From Ramlibacter agri (GTDB taxonomy: Bacteria > Pseudomonadota > Gammaproteobacteria > Burkholderiales > Burkholderiaceae_C): a DNA stretch of 64,000 nt. Shown here in pieces: positions 19,402 to 34,749 of this stretch. The stretch is taken from positions 3,472,001 to 3,536,000 of the forward strand of contig NZ_JABBFX010000001.1 in assembly GCF_012927085.1 (NCBI RefSeq), read 5' to 3'. The notes beneath the pieces were generated by a model. It ran no database searches, was not told the origin of the DNA, and saw only the letters and a list, made by a program, of their open reading frames with translations. Within the stretch, counting starts at the first letter, position 1, and every line of letters starts with the position of its first letter. The position numbers were made by a program, and so were the translations under genes.

Positions 19402-20376
19402 GTGGCCCTGCAACTCGCGGCCATCGTGCAGGCCCTGGGGGGCGAACTGCACGGCGATGGCAATCTCCTGGTCGACGGCCTGGCGCCGCTGGAAAGCGCC
19501 GGCCCTTCGCACCTCAGCTTCCTCAGCAACCCCCGGTACCGCGCGCAGCTGGAAGGCTCGCAGGCCGGCGTGGTCATCGTCTCGCCGGCCATGAAGGAGC
19601 CAGCGCTGGCGCGCGGCGCGGCCATCGTCGCCGACGACCCTTATCTCTACTTCGCCCGCGTCACCCAGCTGTGGAAGAAGGCGCAGCCGCGGCCGGCCGG
19701 CCCCGCCGTGCACCCCAGCGCCGTGGTCGATCCGGAGGCCGTGGTGGAGGAGGGCGCCCGCATCGGCCCGCTGTGCGTGGTGGAACGCGGTGCGCGCATC
19801 GGCAAGGACACGGAGCTGAAGGCGCGCGTCTTCGTCGGCGAGAACTGCGTGCTGGGCGAGCGCTGCATCGTCCAGCCGGGCGCCGTGATCGGCGGCGACG
19901 GCTTCGGCTTCGCGCCGCTGCCCCAGGGCGCCGGCTGGGAAAAGATCGAACAGCTGGGCGCGGTGACGATCGGCAACGACGTCGAGATCGGCGCCGGCAC
20001 CTGCATCGACCGCGGCGCGCTGGCCGACACCGTCATCGAGGACGGCGTGAAGCTGGACAACCTGATCCAGGTCGCCCACAACGTGCGCATCGGCCGCAAC
20101 ACGGCGGTGGCCGCCTGCACCGGCATCGCCGGCAGCGCGACCATCGGCGCCAACTGCATGATCGGCGGCGCCGCCCGCATCCAGGGCCACATCACCATCG
20201 CCGACGGCACCTTCGTGTCGACCGGCACCTTCATTTCGCGCTCCATCCACAAGCCGGGCATGTACACCGGCGTGTTCCCCATGGACGACAATGTGTCCTG
20301 GGAAAAGAACGCGGCGGCGCTGAAGCAGCTTGCCAGCCTGCGCGACCGCATCAAGGCCCTCGAGAAGAAATCATGA
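19402..20376 (+). CDS. lpxD: UDP-3-O-acylglucosamine N-acyltransferase
   Basis: The third enzyme of lipid A synthesis, adding a second acyl chain from acyl-ACP. An N-terminal uridine-binding domain (to about residue 100) precedes a left-handed beta helix of hexapeptide repeats; the catalytic His lies in [11 protein letters not shown]. The Kdo-lipid A family motif GGDGFGFAP is present. GTG start with AAGG upstream. 324 residues. Its end overlaps fabZ (ATGA). Confidence 0.96.
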   Translation: MALQLAAIVQALGGELHGDGNLLVDGLAPLESAGPSHLSFLSNPRYRAQLEGSQAGVVIVSPAMKEPALARGAAIVADDPYLYFARVTQLWKKAQPRPAGPAVHPSAVVDPEAVVEEGARIGPLCVVERGARIGKDTELKARVFVGENCVLGERCIVQPGAVIGGDGFGFAPLPQGAGWEKIEQLGAVTIGNDVEIGAGTCIDRGALADTVIEDGVKLDNLIQVAHNVRIGRNTAVAACTGIAGSATIGANCMIGGAARIQGHITIADGTFVSTGTFISRSIHKPGMYTGVFPMDDNVSWEKNAAALKQLASLRDRIKALEKKS

Positions 20377-20825
20377 GCTCCCCTCCCGTGATGGACATCC
20401 ATCAGATCCTGAAGAAGCTGCCGCACCGCTACCCCATCCTGCTGGTGGATCGCGTGCTGGCGATGGACGACAAGGCCATCAAGGCGCTGAAGAACGTCAC
20501 CATCAACGAGCCGTACTTCGTCGGCCACTTCCCGCACCGGCCGGTGATGCCGGGCGTGCTGATGCTGGAAGCCATGGCCCAGGCCGCGGCGCTGCTGGCG
20601 TTCAGCGCCTCGGGCAGCGCGCTGGACTCCAACTCGGTCATCTACTTCGCCGGCATCGACGGTGCGCGCTTCAAGCGCCCCGTGGAGCCGGGCGACCAGC
20701 TGGTGATGGACGTGTCGCTGGAGCGTGCCCGCGCCGGCATCTACAAGTTCAAGGCGGTGGCGCGCGTGGGCGAGGACATCGCCTGCGAAGCCGAGCTGAT
20801 GTGCACGATGCGTACGGTGGCCTGA
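20373..20825 (+). CDS. fabZ: 3-hydroxyacyl-ACP dehydratase FabZ
   Basis: Dehydrates 3-hydroxyacyl-ACP in fatty acid elongation and competes with LpxA/LpxD for the same substrate. Hot-dog fold with [14 protein letters not shown] and the active-site helix [20 protein letters not shown] (catalytic His, then Glu). 150 residues using the ATG that overlaps the lpxD stop; a second ATG (MDIHQIL, 20391) is closer to the family's usual start. Confidence 0.96.
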   Translation: MSSPPVMDIHQILKKLPHRYPILLVDRVLAMDDKAIKALKNVTINEPYFVGHFPHRPVMPGVLMLEAMAQAAALLAFSASGSALDSNSVIYFAGIDGARFKRPVEPGDQLVMDVSLERARAGIYKFKAVARVGEDIACEAELMCTMRTVA

Positions 20826-20836
20826 GCGGAGCAGCC

Positions 20837-21625
20837 ATGAGCGCCATCCACCCGACCGCGATCGTCGACCCGAAGGCGGAACTGGATTCGAGCGTCGAGG
20901 TCGGCCCCTACTCGGTGATCGGCCCGAACGTGAAGATAGCCGCCGGCACCACGGTGGCCGCGCATGTCGTGATCGAAGGCCATACGAGCATCGGCCGCGA
21001 CAACCGCATCTTCCAGTTCGGCTCCATCGGCGCGGCCAACCAGGACAAGAAGTACAGGGGCGAGCCGACCAGGCTGGTGATCGGCGACCGCAACACGATC
21101 CGCGAGTTCGTCACGCTGCACGTGGGCACGGTGCAGGACAAGGCCGTCACCACGATCGGCGACGACAACTGGATCATGGCCTACAGCCACGTCGGGCACG
21201 ACTGCGTGGTGGGCAACAACGTGACCATGGCCAACAACTCCACGCTGGGTGGCCACGTCGAGATCGGCGACTGGGTGACGGTGGGCGGCCTCGTCGGCCT
21301 GCACCAGTTCGTCAAGGTCGGCGCCCACGCCATGATCGGCTTCGCCAGCGCGGTGTCGCAGGACGTCCCGCCCTTCATGCTGGTGGACGGCAACCCGCTT
21401 GCCGTCCGCGGCGTCAACGTGATCGGCCTGCGCCGGCGCGACTTCAGCCCGGAGCGCATCGCCGCCGTGCGCCAGATGCACAAGATCCTGTATCGCGAAG
21501 GCCGCACCCTGGAAGACGCCAAGGCGGCCATCGCCGCCCTGGCGCGCGAGATGCCCGAGGCGGCCGGGGACACGGCCTTGATGAGCGAATTCCTCGCGGG
21601 CGCCACCCGCGGCATCGCCCGTTAG
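20837..21625 (+). CDS. lpxA: UDP-N-acetylglucosamine acyltransferase
   Basis: The first enzyme of lipid A synthesis. The beta-helix of hexapeptide repeats begins at [26 protein letters not shown]; the catalytic His is in [13 protein letters not shown], and the C-terminal helical region ([23 protein letters not shown]) is standard. 262 residues. Ribosome site GGAG seven bases before ATG. It lies 11 bases after fabZ. Confidence 0.97.
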   Translation: MSAIHPTAIVDPKAELDSSVEVGPYSVIGPNVKIAAGTTVAAHVVIEGHTSIGRDNRIFQFGSIGAANQDKKYRGEPTRLVIGDRNTIREFVTLHVGTVQDKAVTTIGDDNWIMAYSHVGHDCVVGNNVTMANNSTLGGHVEIGDWVTVGGLVGLHQFVKVGAHAMIGFASAVSQDVPPFMLVDGNPLAVRGVNVIGLRRRDFSPERIAAVRQMHKILYREGRTLEDAKAAIAALAREMPEAAGDTALMSEFLAGATRGIAR

Positions 21626-21629
21626 CCCC

Positions 21630-22769
21630 ATGGGGAAGCCCCGCTTCGCCATGGTCGCCGGCGAGGCGTCCGGGGACCTGCTGGCCGGCCATGTGCTGGA
21701 TGCCATGCGCTCGCGCTGGCCCGATCTCGTCGCCCAAGGCATAGGCGGCGCGCAGATGCAGGCGCGCCGCTTCGAGCCCTGGTGGCCGGCCGAAAAACTC
21801 TCCGTGAGCGGCTATGCGGAGGTGCTGCGGCACCTGCGCGAGATCCTCGGCATCCGCGACGCGCTGCGCCAGCGGCTGCTGGCCGACCGGCCCGACCTGT
21901 TCATCGGCGTCGACGCGCCCGACTTCAACCTCGGGCTGGAGGAGCAGCTGCGCGGGCAGGGCATCAAGACCGTGCACTTCGTCTGCCCGTCCATCTGGGC
22001 CTGGCGCATGAAGCGGGTGGAGAAGCTCAAGCGGGCCTGCGACCACGTGCTGTGCATCTTCCCCTTCGAGCCGGAACTGCTGGCGAAGCACGGCGTGCCG
22101 GCCACCTACGTGGGCCATCCGCTGGCCAGCGCGATCCCGATGGAGCCGGACCGGGCGGGCGCGCGCGCGCAGCTCGGGCTGTCGCCCGACGGTGAGGTGA
22201 TCGCCGTGCTGCCTGGCAGCCGGGCGTCCGAGATCGAGGCGATGCTGCCGCGCTTCCTGGCGGCCGCCGCGCTGCTGCAGAAGCAGCGGCCCGACGCCGC
22301 CTTCGTCATTCCCGCGGTGCCGCACCTGCAGGCGCGCATCAGCGAGCTGGCCCGGCGCGGGCCGTCGCCGCGGCGGCTGGTCATCGTCCCCGGCCAGTCG
22401 CACGCCGTGCTGGCCGCCTGCGACCTGGCGCTGGTCACCAGCGGCACCGCCACGCTGGAAGCGGCGCTGTTCAAGCGGCCGATGGTTATCGCCTACCACA
22501 CGCATTGGCTCACCTACGCGCTGATGAAGCCGCGGGCGCTGCAGCCCTGGGTGGGCCTGCCCAACATCCTGTGCCGCGAATTCGTCGTGCCGGAGTTGCT
22601 GCAGTCCAACGCAAAACCCGAGTTGCTCGCCCGGGCGCTGGCCGACTGGCTGGGCAGCCCTGACAGAATGCAGGCCGTGCAGGAGAAATTCCGGGTGCTG
22701 CACTCGGAGCTCCGGCGCGACACCGCCACCCTTGCCGCCAATGCCATCGAAAAAGTCCTCGCCCATTAG
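21630..22769 (+). CDS. lpxB: Lipid-A-disaccharide synthase
   Basis: A GT19 glycosyltransferase joining UDP-diacyl-GlcN and lipid X into the lipid A disaccharide. Signs: [15 protein letters not shown] at the start, [48 protein letters not shown], and [20 protein letters not shown]. 379 residues. It starts four bases after lpxA and overlaps rnhB by 29 bases at its end. Confidence 0.96.
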   Translation: MGKPRFAMVAGEASGDLLAGHVLDAMRSRWPDLVAQGIGGAQMQARRFEPWWPAEKLSVSGYAEVLRHLREILGIRDALRQRLLADRPDLFIGVDAPDFNLGLEEQLRGQGIKTVHFVCPSIWAWRMKRVEKLKRACDHVLCIFPFEPELLAKHGVPATYVGHPLASAIPMEPDRAGARAQLGLSPDGEVIAVLPGSRASEIEAMLPRFLAAAALLQKQRPDAAFVIPAVPHLQARISELARRGPSPRRLVIVPGQSHAVLAACDLALVTSGTATLEAALFKRPMVIAYHTHWLTYALMKPRALQPWVGLPNILCREFVVPELLQSNAKPELLARALADWLGSPDRMQAVQEKFRVLHSELRRDTATLAANAIEKVLAH

Positions 22770-23397
22770 AGTCCGCCAGAAGCGGCTGGACTGGGACCCG
22801 GTCGGCCTGATGGCCGGCGTGGACGAGGCGGGCCGCGGCCCGCTGGCCGGCCCCGTGGTGGCCGCCGCGGTGATCCTGGACGACAGCAAGCGCATCCTCG
22901 GCCTGGCCGATTCCAAGGTGCTGACCGCGCTGGTGCGCGACAAGCTGTACGACAAGATCCGCGACAAGGCACTGTGCTGCTCGGTGGGCATGGCCAGCGT
23001 GGCGGAGATCGACGAGCTGAACATCTTCCACGCGACCATGCTGGCCATGAAGCGCGCCGTGGAGGGCCTGCGGCTGAAGCCGGTGAAGGTGCTGGTGGAC
23101 GGCAACCGGCTGCCCAAGCTGGACGTGCTGTCGGAGGCCATCGTCGGCGGCGATGCCAAGGTCCGGTCGATCTCGGCCGCCTCCATCATCGCCAAGGTCA
23201 CGCGCGACCGCATGCTGGCGGAGATGCACGTGGAATTCCCGCAGTACGGCTTTGCCGCGCACAAGGGCTACGGCACGCCGGAGCACCTGGAGGCGCTGCG
23301 CGCGCACGGGCCCTGCGTGCACCACCGCAGGCATTTCGCGCCGGTGGCGGCGCAGTTCGCGCTGGAGGACGGCGAGGTCGCCGTCTCCATCCAGTGA
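22741..23397 (+). CDS. rnhB: Ribonuclease HII
   Basis: Cleaves RNA in RNA/DNA hybrids and nicks at single misincorporated ribonucleotides. Catalytic carboxylates are visible: [19 protein letters not shown] (Asp, Glu), the Asp of VLVDGNRLP, then [14 protein letters not shown]. The [12 protein letters not shown] and HRRHFAPV blocks close the family signature. 218 residues from the ATG inside the lpxB end; a TTG three codons earlier is less likely. Confidence 0.95.
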   Translation: MPSKKSSPIRVRQKRLDWDPVGLMAGVDEAGRGPLAGPVVAAAVILDDSKRILGLADSKVLTALVRDKLYDKIRDKALCCSVGMASVAEIDELNIFHATMLAMKRAVEGLRLKPVKVLVDGNRLPKLDVLSEAIVGGDAKVRSISAASIIAKVTRDRMLAEMHVEFPQYGFAAHKGYGTPEHLEALRAHGPCVHHRRHFAPVAAQFALEDGEVAVSIQ

Positions 23398-24158
23398 CCA
23401 GCGGTCCGCAGACCATCACCTCCCGCGACAATGCGCTGCTCAAGGAGCTGCGCCGGCTCGCGCAGGACAACAGCGCCTACCGCAAGCAGGGCCGGCTGTG
23501 GCTGGAGGGCGACCACCTGTGCCGGGCCGCACTCCAGCGCGGCATGGTTCCCACGCATGCGCTGTTCCAGGCGTCCTACTGGGTGACGCATGGACGCGAG
23601 TGGCCGGGCGACATCGGCAAGGTGGTGATCGTCGACGATGCGCTGTTCGCCCAGCTGAGCGGGCTGGAGTCGCCGGGCCACATGGGCTTCGTGTTGCCGC
23701 TGCCCGAGGCTGCCGCCGTCGACCCCGAGGCCGCCAGCGTGGTGCTGGATGGCGTGCAGGACGCCGGCAACGTCGGCGCCATCCTGCGCAGTGCCGGCGC
23801 CTTCGGCTTCCGCCAGGTGCTGGCCATCAAGGGCACGGCGGCGTTGTGGAGCCCCAAGGTGCTGCGCGCCGGCATGGGCGCGCATTTCGGGTTGCGGCTG
23901 GTCGAGGGCTTGGACACGGTGCAGCTGCAGGTGCCGATCCTGGCAACCAGCAGCCACCAGGGCGAGTTCCTGCATCAGGCGAGGCTGCCCTGGCCTTGCG
24001 CCTGGGTCATGGGACACGAAGGGCAGGGCGTCAGCGCGGCGCTGATGAACCAGGCGGCGCACCACGTGCGGATCATCCAGCCGGGCGGCGAAGAATCTCT
24101 GAACGTGGCCGCAGCGGCCGCGATCTGCCTGCACGCGAGCGCGGCGGCTCGGGTGTAA
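23394..24158 (+). CDS. TrmH/SpoU-type rRNA 2'-O-methyltransferase
   Basis: A SPOUT-fold RNA methyltransferase, 254 residues, starting at GTG which overlaps the rnhB stop. The N-terminal domain binds RNA substrate ([26 protein letters not shown], as in RlmB/TsnR). SAM-binding trefoil-knot motifs: [23 protein letters not shown] (motif 1 with the catalytic Arg), [13 protein letters not shown] (motif 2) and [21 protein letters not shown] (motif 3). The modified nucleotide is not predictable from sequence. Confidence 0.9.
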   Translation: MTSGPQTITSRDNALLKELRRLAQDNSAYRKQGRLWLEGDHLCRAALQRGMVPTHALFQASYWVTHGREWPGDIGKVVIVDDALFAQLSGLESPGHMGFVLPLPEAAAVDPEAASVVLDGVQDAGNVGAILRSAGAFGFRQVLAIKGTAALWSPKVLRAGMGAHFGLRLVEGLDTVQLQVPILATSSHQGEFLHQARLPWPCAWVMGHEGQGVSAALMNQAAHHVRIIQPGGEESLNVAAAAAICLHASAAARV

Positions 24159-24185
24159 CCCTGGGGGAATACCCTTGCCTCAGGT

Positions 24186-24191
24186 TATAAT
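24186..24191 (+). promoter_or_regulatory. -10 element of carA
   Basis: A perfect TATAAT, 28 bases after the upstream methyltransferase stop. No clear -35 is visible at 16-18 bases. The predicted start near 24198 gives a leader of about 120 nucleotides before the GTG of carA. Confidence 0.5.
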
Positions 24192-24215
24192 CAGAGGCTT
24201 TCCCGCAAACCCAAC

Positions 24216-24292
24216 GTACGCCTAGCGCATCAGCCCCTCCCCCGACAAAAGCAGCATCGAGAGCCGTGCTTTCGATCGCGTCCTGGGCGTAC
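24216..24292 (+). promoter_or_regulatory. Structured leader of carA
   Basis: Outer stem GTACGCC (24216-24222) / GGCGTAC (24286-24292); inside it a hairpin ATCGAGAG (24256-24263) / CTTTCGAT (24269-24276) with a five-base loop and one G-U pair. The structure ends 25 bases before the start codon. carAB is regulated by pyrimidines and arginine in many bacteria, so an RNA-level control is possible. No U tract follows, so it is not a plain attenuator. I do not recognise a known riboswitch. Confidence 0.45.
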
Positions 24293-24317
24293 CCGTAGTC
24301 TTTATCCGGAGAACCCA

Positions 24318-25487
<1,170 letters not shown>

Positions 25488-25490
25488 GCC

Positions 25491-28781
<3,291 letters not shown>

Positions 28782-28785
28782 GACC

Positions 28786-29670
28786 ATGGATCGGGCCATC
28801 CTCGATCTGCCGCTGGCCGACTGGAACGGCGCCACGGGCGAGGCTGGCTGGATCGCGGCGGTGGAGGGCGGCCAGGTGCTGTTCTTCCCCCGCCTCGATT
28901 TCAAGCTCGATGCGAGCGAGCAGGCGCTGCTGTCGCCGGCCTTGCTGGCCGAGGGCGTGCGCAACATCAGCCTCGATTCGGCCGGCAAGCTCAAGGGCGT
29001 GGCGGGCGGCGAGGCAGTGGAAAGCCAGGTCTCCGGGCTGATGGGCCGCTTCGCGCGGCAGGCGCGTGTCCTGGTCAAGGGCCTGTTCCCGGCCTACGAC
29101 GCGCACCTGCGGCCGGCGCCCACCAGCCTGCGGCCAACCGACGTGTCGACCCGCAAGCAGTCGGTGCGCGCCGACGACAGGCGCATGCATGTCGATGCGT
29201 TCCCGACGCGGCCCAACTACGGCGAGCGCATCCTGCGCGTCTTCACCAACATCAATCCGCAAGGGCAGCCGCGCGTCTGGCGCGTGGGCGAGCCCTTCGA
29301 GGACGTGGCGAAGCGCTACCTGCCCGTAGCCAGGCCGTACTCGGCCTGGCAGGCGAAGATGCTGCAGTCGCTGCACATCACCAAGAGCCTGCGCAGCGAG
29401 TACGACCACATGATGCTGCAGCTGCACGACCGCATGAAGGCCGACGAGCGCTACCAGCGCGAGGCGCCGCAGGTGACCATGCCCTTCCCCTCGGGCAGCA
29501 CCTGGGTCTGCTTCTCGGACCAGGCGGTGCACGCCGCGATGTCGGGCCAGCACATGCTGGAGCAGACCTTCCACCTGCCGGTGGCGCGCCAGTACGACGT
29601 GCAGGCCAGCCCGCTGGCCATCCTCACGCGCATGGCCGGCCGGCCCTTGCAGGGCGCGCCGCTGCCGTAA
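28786..29670 (+). CDS. kdoO: Kdo 3-hydroxylase (Fe(II)/2-oxoglutarate type)
   Basis: Resembles the Kdo hydroxylase family, which turns the outer Kdo of lipid A into Ko (3-hydroxy-Kdo) using iron, 2-oxoglutarate and oxygen. 294 residues, no signal peptide, no membrane helix. The HxD iron motif is H135-V-D137 in RMHVDAFPTRPNYGERILRVF; a distal iron His is offered by H249 or H256 (AVHAAMSGQHMLEQTFHLPV). RVWRVGEPFEDVAKRYLP between them is a family block as I recall it. It starts four bases after carB, so it may ride on the carAB transcript. The gene symbol is by family similarity only; dioxygenase of unknown substrate is the alternative. Confidence 0.78.
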   Translation: MDRAILDLPLADWNGATGEAGWIAAVEGGQVLFFPRLDFKLDASEQALLSPALLAEGVRNISLDSAGKLKGVAGGEAVESQVSGLMGRFARQARVLVKGLFPAYDAHLRPAPTSLRPTDVSTRKQSVRADDRRMHVDAFPTRPNYGERILRVFTNINPQGQPRVWRVGEPFEDVAKRYLPVARPYSAWQAKMLQSLHITKSLRSEYDHMMLQLHDRMKADERYQREAPQVTMPFPSGSTWVCFSDQAVHAAMSGQHMLEQTFHLPVARQYDVQASPLAILTRMAGRPLQGAPLP

Positions 29671-29675
29671 GGCGG

Positions 29676-29704
29676 TTGCTGTGCGCCTTCGCCCGGTCTA
29701 TAAC
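29676..29704 (+). promoter_or_regulatory. Sigma-70 promoter of the alpha/beta hydrolase gene
   Basis: TTGCTG (29676-29681), a 17-base spacer, TATAAC (29699-29704). Predicted start near 29711, about 13 bases before the ATG. It begins six bases after the kdoO stop. Confidence 0.6.
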
Positions 29705-29723
29705 CGCGGCAAAGGAGACCCGC

Positions 29724-30452
29724 ATGGCAGACACCTACGTCCTGGTCCACGGCGCCTGGCATACCGGCGAGCTGCTCGAGCCCGTCGCGCAGCAGTTGCG
29801 TGCCCGCGGGCACACCGTGCATTGCCCGACGCTGGCCGGCAACCGGCCCAGCGACGACCGCAGCCGCATCGGCCTGGGCGACGCCGTGCGCTCGCTGCAG
29901 GCCTTCATCCAGCAGAACGGCCTGGCCGACGTGCGCCTGGTGGGCCACAGCTACGGCGGCATGGTCATCAGCCAGATCGCCGCCGGCCTGGGCAACCGCC
30001 TGAAGCGCCTGGTCTACTGGAACGCTTTCGTGCCGCTGAACGGCCAGTGCCTCAACGACATGATCCCGCCGCACTACAAGGCGCTGTTCGACCAGCTGGC
30101 CGCGGCCGGCAACAACGCGGTCATGCTGCCTTATCCGATCTGGCGCGAAGCCTTCATCAACGATGCCGACGCCGCGCTGGCCGAGAAGGCGTATTCGCAG
30201 TTGAACCCGCACCCCTACAAGACCTTCACCGAGCCGGTGCAGCTGCCCCTGGAGATGGCTGCCCTGCAGGTCGGCAAGAGTTACATCAATTGCAGGCAGG
30301 ACATCGCGCTGCCGCATAGCCTTCCCTGGCACCCGCGGCTGTCGGAGCGCCTGGGCCTGTTCCGGCTGGTGGAGTGCGAAGGCAGCCACGAGCTGTGCTT
30401 CACCAATCCGAAGCTGCTGGCCCAGAAGATCGAGGAAGCCGGGCACGACTAG
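29724..30452 (+). CDS. Alpha/beta-hydrolase fold esterase
   Basis: A compact 242-residue alpha/beta hydrolase resembling the plant methyl-salicylate/hydroxynitrile-lyase-type esterases (oxyanion YVLVHGAWHTGE, nucleophile elbow VGHSYGGMV, catalytic His in CEGSHELCF). No signal peptide, so cytoplasmic. ATG has AAAGGAG eight bases upstream. A CGGGCAC/GTGCCCG hairpin overlaps its stop codon (30440-30458). The substrate is unknown; neighbours give no clue. Confidence 0.8.
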   Translation: MADTYVLVHGAWHTGELLEPVAQQLRARGHTVHCPTLAGNRPSDDRSRIGLGDAVRSLQAFIQQNGLADVRLVGHSYGGMVISQIAAGLGNRLKRLVYWNAFVPLNGQCLNDMIPPHYKALFDQLAAAGNNAVMLPYPIWREAFINDADAALAEKAYSQLNPHPYKTFTEPVQLPLEMAALQVGKSYINCRQDIALPHSLPWHPRLSERLGLFRLVECEGSHELCFTNPKLLAQKIEEAGHD

Positions 30453-30500
30453 TGCCCGTGCGGCCGAGTCAGGTGGTGGGCAGCAAACCGCCTTTGGCGG

Positions 30501-30548
30501 CATAATCCGGGTAAATCCACCGCCGAGCGGCAACGCCCGGCGGTTTTC
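30501..30548 (+). promoter_or_regulatory. greA leader: -10 element and terminator-like hairpin
   Basis: CATAAT (30501-30506) is a -10-like element without a good -35. Six bases after the predicted start comes a stem ACCGCCG (30519-30525) / CGGCGGT (30538-30544) followed by TTTT, a complete intrinsic-terminator design, only 15-18 bases before the greA ATG. Either it ends the transcript of the upstream hydrolase or it is a leader attenuator of greA. E. coli greA is known to have a leader that terminates early and releases small RNAs. Confidence 0.5.
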
Positions 30549-30562
30549 ATTTGCGAGAAGAC

Positions 30563-31039
30563 ATGGTCACCATTCCCATCACCACCCGCGGCGCTGAGAA
30601 GCTCAAGGCCGAACTGCACCGCCTGAAGACCGTCGATCGGCCGGGGGTCATCCAGGCGATCGCCGAGGCGCGGGCGCAGGGCGACCTGTCGGAGAACGCG
30701 GAATACGACGCCGCCAAGGACCGCCAGGGCTTCATCGAAGGCCGGATCCGCGAGCTGGAAAGCAAGCTGGCGGCGGCCCAGGTCATCGACCCGTCCTCGC
30801 TGGACGCGGGTGGCCGCGTCGTGTTCGGCTCCACGGTGGAACTCGAGGAAGAAGAGACCGGCGAGACCGTCAGGTACCAGATCGTCGGCGAGGACGAGGC
30901 CGACCTGAAGCAGGGCCTGATCAACGTCTCCAGCCCGATCGCCCGCGCGCTGATCGGCAAGGAAGAGGGCGACACGGCCGAAGTGCAGGCGCCCGGCGGC
31001 CTGAAGCGCTACGAGATCGTCAACGTCCAGTACATCTGA
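30563..31039 (+). CDS. greA: Transcription elongation factor GreA
   Basis: Rescues backtracked RNA polymerase by stimulating transcript cleavage. 158 residues: the N-terminal coiled coil with the acidic tip ([14 protein letters not shown]) and the C-terminal FKBP-like domain ([40 protein letters not shown]). ATG chosen to match the family start ([14 protein letters not shown]) with GAGAAG upstream; a GTG/ATG four codons earlier is possible. Two bases separate it from the next gene. Confidence 0.97.
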   Translation: MVTIPITTRGAEKLKAELHRLKTVDRPGVIQAIAEARAQGDLSENAEYDAAKDRQGFIEGRIRELESKLAAAQVIDPSSLDAGGRVVFGSTVELEEEETGETVRYQIVGEDEADLKQGLINVSSPIARALIGKEEGDTAEVQAPGGLKRYEIVNVQYI

Positions 31040-31041
31040 GC

Positions 31042-31491
31042 ATGGACTGGAAGGCGCGAGCGCCGGTGCTGGCCGCTGGCCTCTGGTGGGGCAGCCTCAC
31101 GGCCATCGGCTTCCTGGCGGTACCCCTGGTGTTCGCCACGCTTTCGAGCCCGGCACAGGCCGGCATGGTGGCCGCCAAGCTGTTCTCCGGCCAGACCTGG
31201 GTGGGCGTGTGCTGCGGCCTGCTGTTGCTGATGCTGTCAGGCGCCGCCGAGGAGCGCCCCAGCATGGACTGGGGGCAGGGTGCGCTGATGTACGTGCTGC
31301 CCGGCATGCTGCTGGCCCTGCTGCAGGAATTCGCCATCGCCCCGCGCATCGTGCTGCGCCAGGACCTGGCGTTCTGGCACAGCATGGGGACGGGGGCTTA
31401 TGCGGCGCAGTGGCTCTGCGCCCTGGTGGTTTTCTGGAAAATGACGAACAAGGATCGTCATCCCGGCGAAAGCCGGGATCCAGGGGTTTAG
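31042..31491 (+). CDS. DUF4149 membrane protein with repeat-derived tail
   Basis: A small membrane protein of 149 residues with four hydrophobic helices (about 9-32, 50-66, 80-98, 116-134), resembling the DUF4149/TMEM205-like proteins found beside greA in betaproteobacteria. Function unknown. The last 13 residues ([13 protein letters not shown]) do not belong to the family: they are translated from a REP-like palindrome (31456-31486). The original stop was probably lost or displaced when the repeat arrived. The gene ends inside the 3' end of the convergent yhbY gene (four-base overlap). Confidence 0.75.
   Translation: MDWKARAPVLAAGLWWGSLTAIGFLAVPLVFATLSSPAQAGMVAAKLFSGQTWVGVCCGLLLLMLSGAAEERPSMDWGQGALMYVLPGMLLALLQEFAIAPRIVLRQDLAFWHSMGTGAYAAQWLCALVVFWKMTNKDRHPGESRDPGV
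31456..31486 (+). repeat. REP-like palindromic element
   Basis: CGTCATCCCGGCGAAAGCCGGGATCCAGGG: a seven-base palindrome TCCCGGC-GAAA-GCCGGGA flanked by GTCA and CCAGGG. This is the dispersed repeat of many Proteobacteria, often mistranslated as HPGESRDPG. Only one copy is visible in the window. It lies exactly at the converging 3' ends of two genes, the usual location of such elements, and may double as a bidirectional terminator. Confidence 0.8.
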
Positions 31492-31961
31492 TCGGCCCGT
31501 GTCTTCTTGACGGACTTCTGCTTCGGCTTGGCCTTCTTGACCATGCCGCCGGTCGTCAGGCGCTGGTTGCCCAAAACGCGAACCCGCTTCACTTCCGGCC
31601 GCTGGCCGCCCCGGCTGGAGTTCTTGACGACCTTGAATTCGCGCGGGCCGGGCTTGCGTTCCTCGTCTTCGGCCTTCACCTTCTTCGGCTTGGGGCGCCA
31701 CAGCACGAGGAGCTTGCCGATGTGCTGGATGGGCGCCGCGTTGAGGTCGTCGGCGAGTTGCTGGTAAATGGTTTCGCGGGCTTCGCGGTCGTCGCCGAGC
31801 ACGCGGATCTTGATCAGGCCGTGCGCGTTGAGCGCCGCGTCGGCCTCCTTGCGGACGGCGGGCGTGAGGCCCTCGTTGCCGATCATCACCACGGGATCGA
31901 GGTGATGCGCTTCGGCCCGGTGCGCCTTGCGCTCGGCGATGCTCAATTGAATGGCTGTCAT
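31488..31961 (-). CDS. yhbY: YhbY-family ribosome-assembly RNA-binding protein
   Basis: An RNA-binding protein of the CRM (CRS1-YhbY) domain that associates with pre-50S particles. The domain fills residues 1-95: [34 protein letters not shown] with the GxxG-like GNEG loop, then [15 protein letters not shown] and [12 protein letters not shown] basic tail of about 60 residues ([15 protein letters not shown] to [13 protein letters not shown]) extends beyond E. coli YhbY (97 residues) and should add RNA affinity. Divergent from rlmE, another 50S factor, 20 bases away. Confidence 0.9.
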   Translation of the reverse strand: MTAIQLSIAERKAHRAEAHHLDPVVMIGNEGLTPAVRKEADAALNAHGLIKIRVLGDDREARETIYQQLADDLNAAPIQHIGKLLVLWRPKPKKVKAEDEERKPGPREFKVVKNSSRGGQRPEVKRVRVLGNQRLTTGGMVKKAKPKQKSVKKTRAD

Positions 31962-31981
31962 CCCCGTATTATCCCTGGCAC

Positions 31982-32635
31982 ATGAAAACCAAGACGAAAA
32001 GCAAGAAGGTCAACAAGTCATGGCTGAACGACCATGTCAATGACCCGTACGTGAAGCTCGCGCAGAAAGAGGGCTATCGCGCCCGCGCGGCCTACAAGCT
32101 GAAGGAAATCGACGAGGCGCTGCACCTCATCAAGCCCGGGAACGTCGTGGTCGACCTCGGCTCCACGCCCGGGGCCTGGAGCCAGTATGTGCGCCGCAGG
32201 CTGTCGCCGCAAGGCGCGGCCGTCGGCGCGCTGGACGGCACCATCATCGCGCTGGACATCCTGCCCATGGACCCGATCGAGGGCGTGACCTTCATCCAGG
32301 GCGACTTCCGCGAGGACGCGGCGGCCGCGCTGGTGGCGCAGGAACTCGCGGGCCGCAAGGTCGACGCCGTCGTTTCCGACATGGCGCCCAACCTGTCGGG
32401 CATCCCTTCGTCGGACTCGGCCCGCATCGCTCTCCTGGTGGAGCTCGCCGTCGACTTCGCCATTCACCACCTGAAGCCCGAGGGCTCGCTGGTCTGCAAG
32501 GTGTTCCACGGCAGCGGCTACAGCCAGCTGGTCAAGCATTTCAAGGAACATTTCAGGGTCGTCAAGCCTCTGAAACCCAAGGCCTCGCGTGATAAGTCCT
32601 CCGAGACCTTCCTGGTCGGGATCGGCCTCAAGTAG
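31982..32635 (+). CDS. rlmE: 23S rRNA 2'-O-ribose U2552 methyltransferase
   Basis: RlmE/FtsJ methylates U2552 in the A loop of 23S rRNA late in 50S assembly. Rossmann fold with the SAM loop [15 protein letters not shown], the acidic [20 protein letters not shown], catalytic aspartate in [10 protein letters not shown], and the catalytic lysine region [12 protein letters not shown]; the K-D-K-E tetrad is intact (last Glu in SSETFLVG). 217 residues. The classic rlmE-ftsH pair follows. Confidence 0.95.
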   Translation: MKTKTKSKKVNKSWLNDHVNDPYVKLAQKEGYRARAAYKLKEIDEALHLIKPGNVVVDLGSTPGAWSQYVRRRLSPQGAAVGALDGTIIALDILPMDPIEGVTFIQGDFREDAAAALVAQELAGRKVDAVVSDMAPNLSGIPSSDSARIALLVELAVDFAIHHLKPEGSLVCKVFHGSGYSQLVKHFKEHFRVVKPLKPKASRDKSSETFLVGIGLK

Positions 32636-32647
32636 TCTTGATCTGTC

Positions 32648-32668
32648 AGGAATCCTGCCTGGATTCCT
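32648..32668 (+). terminator. Hairpin after rlmE
   Basis: Perfect eight-base inverted repeat AGGAATCC / GGATTCCT with a five-base loop, 13 bases after the rlmE stop. No U tract. A TAGAAT sequence at 32714-32719 downstream could be the -10 of ftsH, but I find no matching -35. Confidence 0.4.
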
Positions 32669-32769
32669 AGGGAACGCGTAGCAAAAATACATCGTTCCAT
32701 GTCTTGAAACCCCTAGAATGGGCGTCAACTGGCTCAGGTGATGGGCTACCCCGACCCCCGGAGACTCTT

Positions 32770-34677
<1,908 letters not shown>

Positions 34678-34695
34678 AATTCTTTCCTTCCGTGC

Positions 34696-34718
34696 AAAGG
34701 GGCCCTGCGGGCCCCTTT
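34696..34718 (+). terminator. Terminator after ftsH
   Basis: AAAGGGGCC / GGCCCCTTT, nine perfect base pairs with a five-base loop, then CGCCTTTCTT. It starts 18 bases after the ftsH stop and 32 bases before folP. Confidence 0.75.
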
Positions 34719-34749
34719 CGCCTTTCTTCCCCGGCGCACAATCCGGCTC

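Noticed and set aside
32690..32740. Heat-shock (sigma-32) promoter before ftsH
   Set aside because: CTTGAAA is present at 32702-32708 but no CCCCAT-type -10 occurs at the right spacing. TAGAAT nearby also lacks a -35.
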